Shown here one piece after another: positions 1 to 5,305 of a stretch of DNA of 5,409 nt. Position 1 is the first letter of the stretch. Each line of letters starts with the position of its first letter. The position numbers were made by a program, and so were the translations under genes. The stretch spans positions 1 through 5,409 of the forward strand of contig JAEYRQ010000469.1 of the NCBI GenBank assembly GCA_023435545.1, given 5' to 3'. This DNA is from Pseudomonadota bacterium. GTDB lineage: Bacteria; Pseudomonadota; Alphaproteobacteria; Rhizobiales; Tepidamorphaceae. The notes under the pieces are model-generated. The model was not told the DNA's origin, made no database searches, and saw only the letters and a list, made by a program, of their open reading frames with translations.

Positions 1-31
1 AACGCAAAGGGGGCGCCCGGCGGGCGCCCCC
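1..31 (-). terminator. Intrinsic terminator of the rplM-rpsI operon
   Basis: Positions 9-18 and 22-31 form a perfect 10-bp GC stem closed by a 3-nt loop. Read on the minus strand, the stem is followed by TTTGCGTT, a short and interrupted U tract. It begins 24 bases after the rpsI stop codon, where an operon terminator is expected. The weak U tract is partly offset by the very stable stem. The plus-strand side has no T run directly after the stem, so the minus orientation is preferred. Confidence 0.8.
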
Positions 32-55
32 TCGAATATTTGGCGGAAAGCCGAC

Positions 56-538
56 TCAGCGCTTGGAGAACTGGAAGCTCCGGCGCGCCTTGCGCTTGCC
101 GTACTTCTTGCGCTCGACGACGCGGGAGTCGCGGGTGAGGAAGCCGCCCTTCTTCAGGATCGACCTCAGCTCCGGCTCATAATGGGTCAGCGCCTTGGCA
201 AGACCGTGCCGGACGGCACCGGCCTGGCCGGAGAGACCGCCGCCGGCGACCGTGCAGACCACGTCGAACTGGCCCTGCCGGTTGGCGGTGACCAGCGGCT
301 GCTGGATGACCATGCGCAGCACCGGCCGGGCGAAATACCGGTCGAGCTCCTTGCCGTTGACGGTGATCACGCCGCGGCCGGGCTTCACCCACACGCGGGC
401 GACCGCGTCCTTGCGCTTGCCGGTGGCATAGGCGCGCCCCTGGGCGTCGACCTTCTTCTCGTAGACCGGAGCCTCGGGGCTCTGCGTGCCGAGCGCGGCG
501 CCGAGATCTCCGAGCGACTGGATGTCCTGTCCGCTCAT
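56..538 (-). CDS. rpsI: 30S ribosomal protein S9
   Basis: S9 is a small-subunit protein whose basic C-terminal tail reaches the P-site tRNA in the 30S head. The 160-residue product has an N-terminal extension of about 36 residues relative to the 130-residue E. coli protein, common in alphaproteobacteria. The conserved core starts near [14 protein letters not shown] (37-50). Other S9 hallmarks are [14 protein letters not shown] (99-112), the [19 protein letters not shown] stretch (135-153) and the invariant C-terminal SKR (158-160). The start is the ATG at 538: AGGAG at 548-552 lies 9 nt from it but only 3 nt from an in-frame GTG at 544, which overlaps the rplM stop. The stop of rplM lies 2 bases upstream of this ATG, so the two genes are almost certainly translationally coupled. 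S9 identity is very secure; only the exact start is open by two codons. Confidence 0.98.
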   Translation of the reverse strand: MSGQDIQSLGDLGAALGTQSPEAPVYEKKVDAQGRAYATGKRKDAVARVWVKPGRGVITVNGKELDRYFARPVLRMVIQQPLVTANRQGQFDVVCTVAGGGLSGQAGAVRHGLAKALTHYEPELRSILKKGGFLTRDSRVVERKKYGKRKARRSFQFSKR

Positions 539-552
539 GTTCACTGGCTCCT
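539..552 (-). promoter_or_regulatory. Ribosome binding site deciding the rpsI start
   Basis: AGGAG (minus strand, 552 to 548) lies inside the last codons of rplM. The spacing is 9 nt to ATG 538 and 3 nt to GTG 544. The GTG forms a GTGA overlap with the rplM stop, but its spacing is too short for good initiation, so ATG 538 is preferred. The gene starts where ribosomes finishing rplM stop, which suits equimolar L13 and S9 synthesis. Confidence 0.7.
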
Positions 553-1005
553 GGCGTTCTTGGAATTGAGGGCGGCCACGTCGAGCTTCACCGGCTGCTG
601 GGCCTCGTGCGGATGCTCGGGGCCGGCATAGACCCGGAGGTTCTTGAGCTGCTGGCGGCCGAGAGGCCCGCGCGGCAGCATGCGCTCCACCGCCTTCTCG
701 ACGACGCGCTCGGGGTGCTTGCCCTCGAGGATGAAGCGCGCGGTGCGCTCCTTGATGCCGCCGGGATAGCCAGTGTGCCAGTGATAGACCTTGTCGTCGC
801 GCTTGCGGCCGGTGAGGACCACCCGCTCAGCGTTTACGACGATGACATTGTCGCCGCAGTCGACATGCGGGGTGAAGCTCGCCTTGTGCTTGCCCCGAAG
901 GCGAGTCGCGATCAGGGCCGCCAGCCGGCCGACCACCAGGCCGTCGGCGTCGATCACCACCCACTTCTTGTCGATCTCGGCCGGCTTTGCCGAAAACGTC
1001 TTCAT
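541..1005 (-). CDS. rplM: 50S ribosomal protein L13
   Basis: L13 is an early-assembling large-subunit protein that binds 23S rRNA. The 154-residue length is usual for alphaproteobacteria. The N-terminus [20 protein letters not shown] is family-typical, followed by GLVVGRLA (22-29), the [16 protein letters not shown] core (45-60), [18 protein letters not shown] (66-83) and the signature around 102-133 ([20 protein letters not shown], then [12 protein letters not shown]). The open frame extends 17 codons further upstream with no good ribosome binding site there; ATG 1005 is preceded by AGGTGA at 1010-1015. It is the first gene of the rplM-rpsI operon and has its own promoter at 1092-1120 and a structured leader. 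In E. coli, L13 is reported to repress its own operon; whether that happens here is not shown by the sequence. Confidence 0.98.
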   Translation of the reverse strand: MKTFSAKPAEIDKKWVVIDADGLVVGRLAALIATRLRGKHKASFTPHVDCGDNVIVVNAERVVLTGRKRDDKVYHWHTGYPGGIKERTARFILEGKHPERVVEKAVERMLPRGPLGRQQLKNLRVYAGPEHPHEAQQPVKLDVAALNSKNARSQ

Positions 1006-1009
1006 GAAG

Positions 1010-1015
1010 TCACCT
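1010..1015 (-). promoter_or_regulatory. rplM ribosome binding site
   Basis: AGGTGA on the minus strand ends 4 nt before ATG 1005, giving 7 nt from the AGG core to the start codon. This fixes the start at the conserved MKTFSAKP N-terminus and rules out the upstream in-frame extension. It lies just 3' of the second leader hairpin (1024-1051), so folding of that hairpin could influence access to it. Confidence 0.75.
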
Positions 1016-1023
1016 GTCGGATG

Positions 1024-1051
1024 TGCGCCCGTCCGGCCGGCCGGAGGCGCA
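1024..1051 (-). other. rplM leader hairpin 2
   Basis: The outer arms TGCGCC (1024-1029) and GGCGCA (1046-1051) are complementary and enclose a perfect 14-bp palindrome (TCCGGCCGGCCGGA, 1032-1045), with two unpaired bases at 1030-1031. In the rplM transcript this gives a long GC-rich hairpin ending 9 nt before the ribosome binding site. It is not followed by a U run, so it does not look like a terminator. It may act in translational or attenuation control, or may simply protect the 5' end; this is inferred from complementarity only. Confidence 0.55.
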
Positions 1052-1078
1052 TACAAAACGGCGCCCCGCCGGGGCGCC
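1052..1078 (-). terminator. Terminator-like hairpin 1 in the rplM leader
   Basis: GGCGCCCC (1060-1067 on the plus strand) and GGGGCGCC (1071-1078) form a perfect 8-bp stem with a 3-nt loop. On the minus strand the stem is followed by GTTTTGTA, the layout of an intrinsic terminator. It lies downstream of the predicted rplM promoter and about 7 nt after the expected transcription start. It could be the terminator of the upstream thioesterase transcript, a premature terminator (attenuator) within the rplM leader, or both. A terminator so close to a start site would be unusual. Confidence 0.55.
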
Positions 1079-1091
1079 TCGTCGGGAGCGG

Positions 1092-1120
1092 TTTCTACGC
1101 CCGCGGCAACGATACGTCAA
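1092..1120 (-). promoter_or_regulatory. Predicted rplM-rpsI promoter
   Basis: On the minus strand, TTGACG (1120 to 1115) is separated by exactly 17 bp from TAGAAA (1097 to 1092). The -35 matches the housekeeping consensus at 5 of 6 positions and the -10 at 4 of 6. Transcription should begin near 1085, giving a leader of about 80 nt before rplM. An AT-rich block lies immediately upstream (1141-1193), as expected for a strong ribosomal-protein promoter with an UP-like element. Confidence 0.65.
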
Positions 1121-1140
1121 GCGCATTATTGAACGGCCTC

Positions 1141-1193
1141 AGCGAATTTCTTCTTGAATATCATGGTATTGGATATGTGGTATTATTTTACCT
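1141..1193. other. AT-rich block upstream of the rplM promoter, with short repeats
   Basis: Counted by hand, 16 of 53 bases are G or C (about 30%), against roughly two-thirds in the window as a whole. It contains a direct repeat TGGTATT (1164-1170 and 1178-1184, 14 bp apart start to start) and an inverted pair ATATC (1158-1162) and GATAT (1172-1176). It begins directly after the thioesterase stop and ends about 20 bp upstream of the -35 box. An UP element or a site for a nucleoid or regulatory protein would explain the position and composition; no specific factor can be named. Confidence 0.4.
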
Positions 1194-1616
1194 CTACCCC
1201 TTGGGCCGGTCTGGGATCGAGTAGGTCGTCACCACATGGGCTGCCATGTCCTCCTCCCCGTCCGAGAACAGGCTGACCTCGCCCACGGCCAGCCGCCGCC
1301 CGAGCTTGATGATGCGGCAGTCGGCGAGCATGTCGGCCTGGCCAGGCTTACGCAGGAAGTTGATCGACAGGTTGGTGGTCACCGCCAGCGCCACGGGTCC
1401 GATCTGCGCGAGCAACGCAACGTACATGGCGTAGTCGGCGAGCGACATCATCGAGGGGCCGGAGATCGTCCCGCCCGGCCGGATGTGCCGGTCGTGATAG
1501 GTCATTCGGGCCACCGCGCCCAATGGCCGCACCTCCTCCACCGAGAACGACTTGCCGCCGTAGTGCATCTGCGGGAACTCGGCGGCGAGGAAGTCCTCGA
1601 TCTCCTGCGCCGTCAT
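1194..1616 (-). CDS. PaaI-family hotdog-fold acyl-CoA thioesterase (variant motif)
   Basis: Hotdog thioesterases of this family hydrolyse acyl-CoA thioesters in the cytoplasm; the substrate here is unknown. The 140-residue length suits the family. The N-terminal helix (about 1-15) is followed by HIRPGGTISGPSMMSLAD (44-61), which aligns with the PaaI motif HxNxxGxxHGGxxxxLAD. The acidic residue D61 is kept, but the usual HGG is SGP (52-54). The later strands TTNLSINFLRKPGQ (80-93) and KLGRRLAVGEVSLFSDG (104-120) fit the fold. ATG 1616 is chosen because the homologous protein starts there; the frame is open for 116 more codons, but those have low-complexity, non-protein-like composition. Upstream GAGG and GGGA are weak ribosome binding sites. 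The gene points toward rplM and is divergent from the exported-protein gene at 1816. A structural or non-thioesterase CoA-binding role cannot be excluded. Confidence 0.85.
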   Translation of the reverse strand: MTAQEIEDFLAAEFPQMHYGGKSFSVEEVRPLGAVARMTYHDRHIRPGGTISGPSMMSLADYAMYVALLAQIGPVALAVTTNLSINFLRKPGQADMLADCRIIKLGRRLAVGEVSLFSDGEEDMAAHVVTTYSIPDRPKG

Positions 1617-1684
1617 GACCGTCCCGCCTCGCCTGTCAGAAGCCATCCACCTGCTCCAAATACCCGTGTCCGTTCGGCGGTGCT

Positions 1685-1714
1685 TTGACATGCAAGGGCC
1701 CGTCGCGGCAAGAT
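1685..1714 (+). promoter_or_regulatory. Candidate promoter for the exported protein and crotonase genes
   Basis: A perfect TTGACA at 1685-1690 is followed after 18 bp by CAAGAT at 1709-1714, which matches the -10 consensus at only 3 of 6 positions. It would give a leader of about 95 nt before the start at 1816. The -35 is convincing and the -10 is weak. It sits in the 199-bp divergent gap between the thioesterase and the exported-protein gene, where a promoter is required. Confidence 0.4.
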
Positions 1715-1815
1715 CGGCCGCCGCGGCGGCTGGACTGTCCGCCCGCGACGACCATGTCATCACTCGAGACGTCAATCGCCGTCGGCGGGCGGCAGAACCA
1801 CCCGGGACCCGATCC

Positions 1816-2403
1816 ATGACCTCGATGCTCCGAGCGCTGTTTCTGGCAACGGCGATCTTCGCGTCCGCCTCAGCCCTCGTCCTGCCGGGGGCACTCGCAG
1901 TGGCACAGGGCCAGGACCTGCCGCAGCAGGTCGCGCTCACGCCGGAGCTAGTCGAGGGTTTCATCGCGAGCTATCCCCAGCTTCAGGAACTCGGCAACGA
2001 GTTGGAACAGCAATACGGCCGCGCCAACGCCGATCCGGAAGACCCCGCCAGCATCGTCGCCGGCTTCGCCGCCTATGCGGATGCCCGCAGCCGCATCGAG
2101 CTGATCGTCCAGGCGCACGGGATCAACTCGCTGGAGGACTGGGCTCGGATCGCCTACTCGGTGATGCTCGCCTATTCATTCGCCGAGCGCGGCGACGGCG
2201 GCGGCAGCGTCGACAGCGAGATGGCCGAGGCGATGGAACAGATCCGCGGCGACACCAACATACCCGCCGCGCAGAAGGAACAGCTGATCGCGATGCTGCA
2301 GCAGCAGATGGCGCAGATCAGCCAGCTCCGTCCGCCGGCAGGCAACATCGAGGCGGTGAGCGGCTACACCGACCAGATCCGCGCCATCGCGGAGTCCAAC
2401 TGA
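1816..2403 (+). CDS. Exported protein of unknown function
   Basis: I do not recognise the family. The 195-residue product has a clear Sec-type signal peptide: a short N-region with R6, a hydrophobic core from about 7 to 23, and an A-V-A site predicting cleavage after residue 30. The mature part of about 165 residues has no cysteine and no further membrane segment, and looks mostly helical. Recognisable stretches are LTPELVEGFIASYPQLQELG (41-60), an acidic linker near 71-79, HGINSLEDWARIAYSVMLAY (101-120), a glycine-rich turn (126-131) and a glutamine-rich helix (153-170) that could form a coiled coil. ATG 1816 is chosen because the signal peptide starts there; a nearby ATG at 1825 would also keep it, and the ribosome binding site is weak. 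The frame upstream to 1615 is open but overlaps the thioesterase start and looks non-coding. The crotonase gene follows after 30 bp, so the two are probably cotranscribed. A soluble periplasmic protein is the best guess. Confidence 0.8.
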   Translation: MTSMLRALFLATAIFASASALVLPGALAVAQGQDLPQQVALTPELVEGFIASYPQLQELGNELEQQYGRANADPEDPASIVAGFAAYADARSRIELIVQAHGINSLEDWARIAYSVMLAYSFAERGDGGGSVDSEMAEAMEQIRGDTNIPAAQKEQLIAMLQQQMAQISQLRPPAGNIEAVSGYTDQIRAIAESN

Positions 2404-2433
2404 AACGCCGCCGCGAGACCGGGATTTGACGCC

Positions 2434-3258
2434 ATGACCTCATCCGCGACCGCCGCGCAGGAGACGCGCAACGAACCGCTTCTGATCGAGAATCGGAACG
2501 GCGTGGCGATCCTGACGCTCAACCGCCCCCGGCAGCGCAACGCACTCTCGGAGGCGCTGATCGAGGCGCTGACCGACGCGGTTCGCGACGTCTCCGACGA
2601 TGATTCCGTCCGTGCGGTAGTTGTCTCGGGCGCTCCGCCCGCCTTCTGCGCGGGGCACGACCTGAAGGAGATGACGGCACATCGCACCGATCCGGACGGC
2701 GGCCGTGCCTACTACGAGGACCTGTTCGCCCGGTGCAGCGCGATGATGACCTCGATCGTCCGGGCGCCGAAGCCGTTCATCGCCGCCGTCGAGGGAATCG
2801 CGACGGCTGCCGGCTGCCAGCTGGTGGCGACCTGCGACATGGCGGTCGCCGGCGCCGACGCGCGGCTTGCCACCAACGGCATCGACCAGGGCCTGTTCTG
2901 CTCGACGCCGATGGTCGCGCTGACCCGCAACGTCGCCCCGAAGCACGCCATGGAACTGCTGATGTCGGGCCGCATGGTCGGCGCCGAGGAAGCCGCGCGG
3001 ATCGGGCTCGTCAACCGCGTCGTCCCGACCGGCGAGGCCCTGGCTGCGGCGTTCGAACTCGCCGAAGTCTGCGCGGGCAAGTCTCAGGTCGCGGTCCGCA
3101 CCGGCAAGGATGTCTTCTACCGCCAGATCGAGATGGGCCTCGACGAGGCCTACGCCCTCACGGCGCAAGCCATGGCCGGCAACATGATGGCCGAGGATGC
3201 GGCGGAAGGGATCGGCGCCTTCATCGAGAAGCGCAAGCCGGTGTGGCGCGACAGGTAG
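2434..3258 (+). CDS. Enoyl-CoA hydratase/isomerase family protein, ECHDC3-like
   Basis: This is a crotonase-fold protein of 274 residues, the usual family length. The N-terminal core has VAILTLNRPRQRNALS (24-39), followed by the first oxyanion-hole loop AFCAGHDLKEM (70-80), the second half VEGIATAAGCQLVATCD (119-135), GLFCSTPMVAL (153-163), GLVNRVVP (191-198) and a C-terminal KRKPVW (266-271). ATAAGCQLVA, GLFCSTP and the KRKPVW ending are, from memory, shared with human ECHDC3, so that subfamily is the best match. Aligned with rat mitochondrial hydratase, the two catalytic glutamates (Glu144, Glu164) fall on Q129 and G149. The CoA-binding and oxyanion framework is kept but classical hydration chemistry is unlikely; the true reaction is unknown. 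The start at 2434 has GGGA 9 nt upstream. It lies 30 bp behind the exported-protein gene, probably in one operon, and is followed by an inverted-repeat region. Confidence 0.9.
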   Translation: MTSSATAAQETRNEPLLIENRNGVAILTLNRPRQRNALSEALIEALTDAVRDVSDDDSVRAVVVSGAPPAFCAGHDLKEMTAHRTDPDGGRAYYEDLFARCSAMMTSIVRAPKPFIAAVEGIATAAGCQLVATCDMAVAGADARLATNGIDQGLFCSTPMVALTRNVAPKHAMELLMSGRMVGAEEAARIGLVNRVVPTGEALAAAFELAEVCAGKSQVAVRTGKDVFYRQIEMGLDEAYALTAQAMAGNMMAEDAAEGIGAFIEKRKPVWRDR

Positions 3259-3264
3259 GGCGTT

Positions 3265-3365
3265 TGGCGAATAGCGAATAGCGAATAGAAGCGCTGCGTC
3301 ACGCTGTCCGATGCGTCAATCGCGGCTTGCCGCGCACGCCGACATCTCCTACTCGCTATTCGCCA
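3265..3365. repeat. Intergenic inverted repeat built of GCGAATA units
   Basis: Three tandem GCGAATA units occupy 3267-3287. Their reverse complement returns at 3349-3365: the 17-base arm 3265-3281 matches 3349-3365 inverted at 16 of 17 positions, with 67 bases between the arms. A further short CGCCACTCGCC tract follows at 3361-3371. A pair of TGCGTCA words (3295-3301, 3312-3318) lies in the interior. From memory, simple TTCGC/TATTCGC-type palindromic repeats are scattered between genes in Rhizobiales, and this resembles one. It fills almost all of the 127-bp gap between the crotonase and CoA-binding genes. It encodes no plausible protein. Confidence 0.7.
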
Positions 3366-3385
3366 CTCGCCATCCACTGAGATCC

Positions 3386-3943
3386 ATGTCCCCCCTCACC
3401 TACTCCGACGATTTCATCCGCGCCATCCTGCACGAGGTCCGCACCATTGCCATGGTCGGCGCGAGCCCGAACAACATCCGGCCGAGCTACTTCGCGATGA
3501 AGTACCTCTTGGAGAAGGGCTACCGCGTGATCCCGGTCAATCCCGGGCACGCCGGCAAGGAGATCCTCGGCCAGACGGTCTTCGGCCGGCTCGCCGACAT
3601 CCCGGAGCCGGTGGACATGGTCGACATCTTCCGCTCGTCGGAGGCGGCGGCAGGCGTGGTCGACGAGGCGCTGGCGCTCGATCCCCTGCCGAAGGCGATC
3701 TGGATGCAGCTCGGCGTGCGCAACGACGAGGCGGCCGCGAAAGCGGAGGCGGCCGGGCTGAAGGTGGTGATGGATCGCTGCCCGAAGATCGAATACGGCC
3801 GGCTGTCGGGCGAGATCGCCTGGGCGGGGGTGAACACGCGGACACTGTCCAGCCAGCGTCCCAAGCTCTCCGGCAGGGGCGTCCAGCACCTGTCGATCGA
3901 TCGAGGCCGGCCCATGCGCGGCGACGCCAAGACCGACGAATGA
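3386..3943 (+). CDS. YccU-type CoA-binding protein
   Basis: A Rossmann-fold CoA-binding domain (CoA_binding_2 type, related to E. coli YccU) of unknown physiological role. In the 185-residue product the nucleotide-binding loop is AMVGASPNNIRPSY (22-35), followed by LLEKGYRVIPVNPGH (41-55), DIPEPVDMVDIFRSSE (71-86), KAIWMQLGVRND (103-114) and the conserved MDRCPKIEYGRL (129-140), which includes C132. About 45 residues follow this core, rich in basic and polar residues, making the protein longer than YccU (about 137 residues, from memory). ATG 3386 is chosen because the conserved N-terminal helix begins there; the frame runs 25 codons further upstream but through the inverted repeat. The ribosome binding site is poor (GAG about 6 nt upstream). 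It lies 75 bp before metY in the same direction. Binding of CoA is a family inference. Confidence 0.9.
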   Translation: MSPLTYSDDFIRAILHEVRTIAMVGASPNNIRPSYFAMKYLLEKGYRVIPVNPGHAGKEILGQTVFGRLADIPEPVDMVDIFRSSEAAAGVVDEALALDPLPKAIWMQLGVRNDEAAAKAEAAGLKVVMDRCPKIEYGRLSGEIAWAGVNTRTLSSQRPKLSGRGVQHLSIDRGRPMRGDAKTDE

Positions 3944-3944
3944 T

Positions 3945-3973
3945 TTGACGCTCTGTCGGTACCGATGGAATAA
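3945..3973 (+). promoter_or_regulatory. Weak candidate promoter for metY with an internal palindrome
   Basis: TTGACG at 3945-3950 is followed after 17 bp by GAATAA at 3968-3973. The -35 is good and the -10 poor. The spacer contains a perfect 10-bp palindrome, TCGGTACCGA (3956-3965), where a repressor could sit. The element begins one base after the stop of the CoA-binding gene, so metY could have its own promoter or be read from upstream. Chance occurrence is quite possible. Confidence 0.3.
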
Positions 3974-4004
3974 CCGTCAGCCGTCCGCCCACCAGAAAGC
4001 CCCC

Positions 4005-4010
4005 GGGAGG
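4005..4010 (+). promoter_or_regulatory. Ribosome binding site deciding the metY start
   Basis: GGGAGG is a strong Shine-Dalgarno match. It lies 8 nt before ATG 4019 and only 2 nt before the in-frame ATG 4013, so the second ATG is the likely start and the protein loses two residues relative to the longest frame. Confidence 0.75.
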
Positions 4011-4018
4011 GAATGAAC

Positions 4019-5305
4019 ATGAGCGAAGATCGCGTCCCCGGCTTCAGCACCCTGGCCATCCACGCCGGCGCGCAGCCCGATCCGACCACCGGCGCGCGCG
4101 CGACGCCGATTTACCAGACGACCTCCTTCGTCTTTGACGACGTCGACCACGCCGCTTCGCTGTTCGGGCTGCAGGCCTTCGGCAACATCTATACCCGGAT
4201 CGGCAACCCGACCTGCGCGGTGCTGGAGGAGCGGGTTGCGGCGCTCGAGGGCGGCACCGCCGCCCTGGCGGTGGCCTCGGGCCATGCCGCGCAGGTGCTG
4301 GTATTCCACACCCTGCTGCAGCCCGGCGACGAGTTCATCGCCTCGCGCCAGCTCTACGGCGGCTCGATCAATCAGTTCAACCATGCCTTCAAGAAGTTTG
4401 GCTGGAACGTCGTGTGGGCGGATTCCAGCGACCTCTCGTCCTTCGAGAAGGCGGTCACCCCGAAGACCAAGGCGATCTTCATCGAGTCGATCGCCAATCC
4501 GGGCGGTATCGTCACGGACATCGAGGCCATCGCCAAGGTCGCGCGCCGGGCCGGTGTGCCGCTGATCGTCGACAACACGCTCGCCACGCCATACCTGTGC
4601 CGGCCGATCGAGCACGGCGCCGACGTCGTCGTCCACTCGCTGACCAAGTTCCTCGGTGCCCACGGCAATTCGATCGGCGGCATGATCGTCGACGGCGGCA
4701 CGTTCAACTGGTCGCGCGAGGGCCGCTATCCGAACCTGACGGAGCCCTGCGAGTCCTATCAGGGCATGGTGCTGCACGAGACGTTCGGCAATTTCGCCTT
4801 CGCGATCGCCTGCCGGGTGCTGGGCTTGCGCGACATCGGCCCGGCGCTGTCGCCGTTCAACGCCTTCCTGATCCTGACCGGCATCGAGACGCTGTCGCTG
4901 AGGATGCAGCGGCACTGCGAGAACGCGCTGGCGGTGGCCGAATACCTGTCGGCCCATCCCAAGGTGTCCTGGGTGAGCTATGCCGGGCTGCCCGGCGACC
5001 GGACGCATGGGCTCGCGGAGAAGTATTGCCCCAAAGGCGCGGGCGCGGTGTTCACCTTCGGCGTCAAGGGCGGCTACGACGCCGGCATCAAGCTGGTGTC
5101 CTCGGTCAAGCTGTTCTCGCATTTGGCAAATATCGGCGACACGCGCAGCCTGATCATCCATCCCGCCTCGACCACCCACCGCCAGCTCTCCGACGCCCAG
5201 AAGACGTCGGCCGGTGCCGGCCCGGACGTGGTGCGGCTGTCGATCGGCATCGAGGACAAGGCCGACATCATCGCCGACCTCGCCCAGGCGCTGGAGCAGA
5301 TCTGA
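4019..5305 (+). CDS. metY: O-acetyl-L-homoserine sulfhydrylase (aminocarboxypropyltransferase)
   Basis: A cytoplasmic PLP enzyme of the Cys/Met metabolism family that joins O-acetylhomoserine with sulfide to give homocysteine and acetate, the direct sulfhydrylation route to methionine. The 428-residue length fits MetY. Visible landmarks are GFSTLAIHAGAQPDPTTGA (8-26), YTRIGNPT (58-65, with Y58 and R60 expected to contact the PLP phosphate of the partner subunit), SGHAAQ (87-92), the PLP-stacking region QLYGGS (111-116), IESIANPGG (155-163), D185 in VDNTLATP for the pyridine nitrogen, and K210 in HSLTKFLGAHG (206-216) as the Schiff-base lysine. R406 in VRLSIGIED is the expected carboxylate-binding arginine. 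No key residue is missing. O-succinylhomoserine sulfhydrylase or methionine gamma-lyase activity are related alternatives, but the length and the YTRIGNPT and GAHGNSIGG motifs favour MetY. The start follows the strong GGGAGG site. Confidence 0.95.
   Translation: MSEDRVPGFSTLAIHAGAQPDPTTGARATPIYQTTSFVFDDVDHAASLFGLQAFGNIYTRIGNPTCAVLEERVAALEGGTAALAVASGHAAQVLVFHTLLQPGDEFIASRQLYGGSINQFNHAFKKFGWNVVWADSSDLSSFEKAVTPKTKAIFIESIANPGGIVTDIEAIAKVARRAGVPLIVDNTLATPYLCRPIEHGADVVVHSLTKFLGAHGNSIGGMIVDGGTFNWSREGRYPNLTEPCESYQGMVLHETFGNFAFAIACRVLGLRDIGPALSPFNAFLILTGIETLSLRMQRHCENALAVAEYLSAHPKVSWVSYAGLPGDRTHGLAEKYCPKGAGAVFTFGVKGGYDAGIKLVSSVKLFSHLANIGDTRSLIIHPASTTHRQLSDAQKTSAGAGPDVVRLSIGIEDKADIIADLAQALEQI

Noticed and set aside
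1126..1164. A 12-residue minus-strand mini-ORF (MIFKKKFAEAVQ) upstream of rplM
   Set aside because: There is no Shine-Dalgarno before its ATG, and it lies upstream of the predicted rplM promoter within the AT-rich block, so it would not be in the rplM leader.
607..1224. A 205-codon plus-strand open frame across rplM and its leader
   Set aside because: It is antisense to L13 and runs through the rplM promoter region; the product has no domain and no credible start signal.
1747..1775. A minus-strand TTGACG (1770-1775) as a thioesterase promoter
   Set aside because: At 17-bp spacing the -10 would be GTCGTC, which has no useful match, and no better -10 lies nearby.
1615..1815. Upstream extension of the exported-protein frame to ATG 1615
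   Set aside because: It would place the signal peptide 67 residues inside the protein and overlap the thioesterase start codon; the signal sequence begins at 1816.
1617..1964. Upstream extension of the thioesterase frame to 1964
   Set aside because: The extra 116 codons overlap the exported-protein gene on the other strand and read as low-complexity sequence; the homologous domain begins at ATG 1616.
2440..3168. A 242-codon open frame antisense to the crotonase gene
   Set aside because: The plus strand carries clear crotonase motifs over the whole stretch; the antisense product is low-complexity and resembles no family.
3938..4018. A SAM-II-type riboswitch before metY, prompted by TGATTTGAC
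   Set aside because: SAM-II elements occur before methionine genes in alphaproteobacteria, but beyond the TGATTT word I could not find the expected pseudoknot strands or the conserved GCTAAA-type segment near the ribosome binding site.
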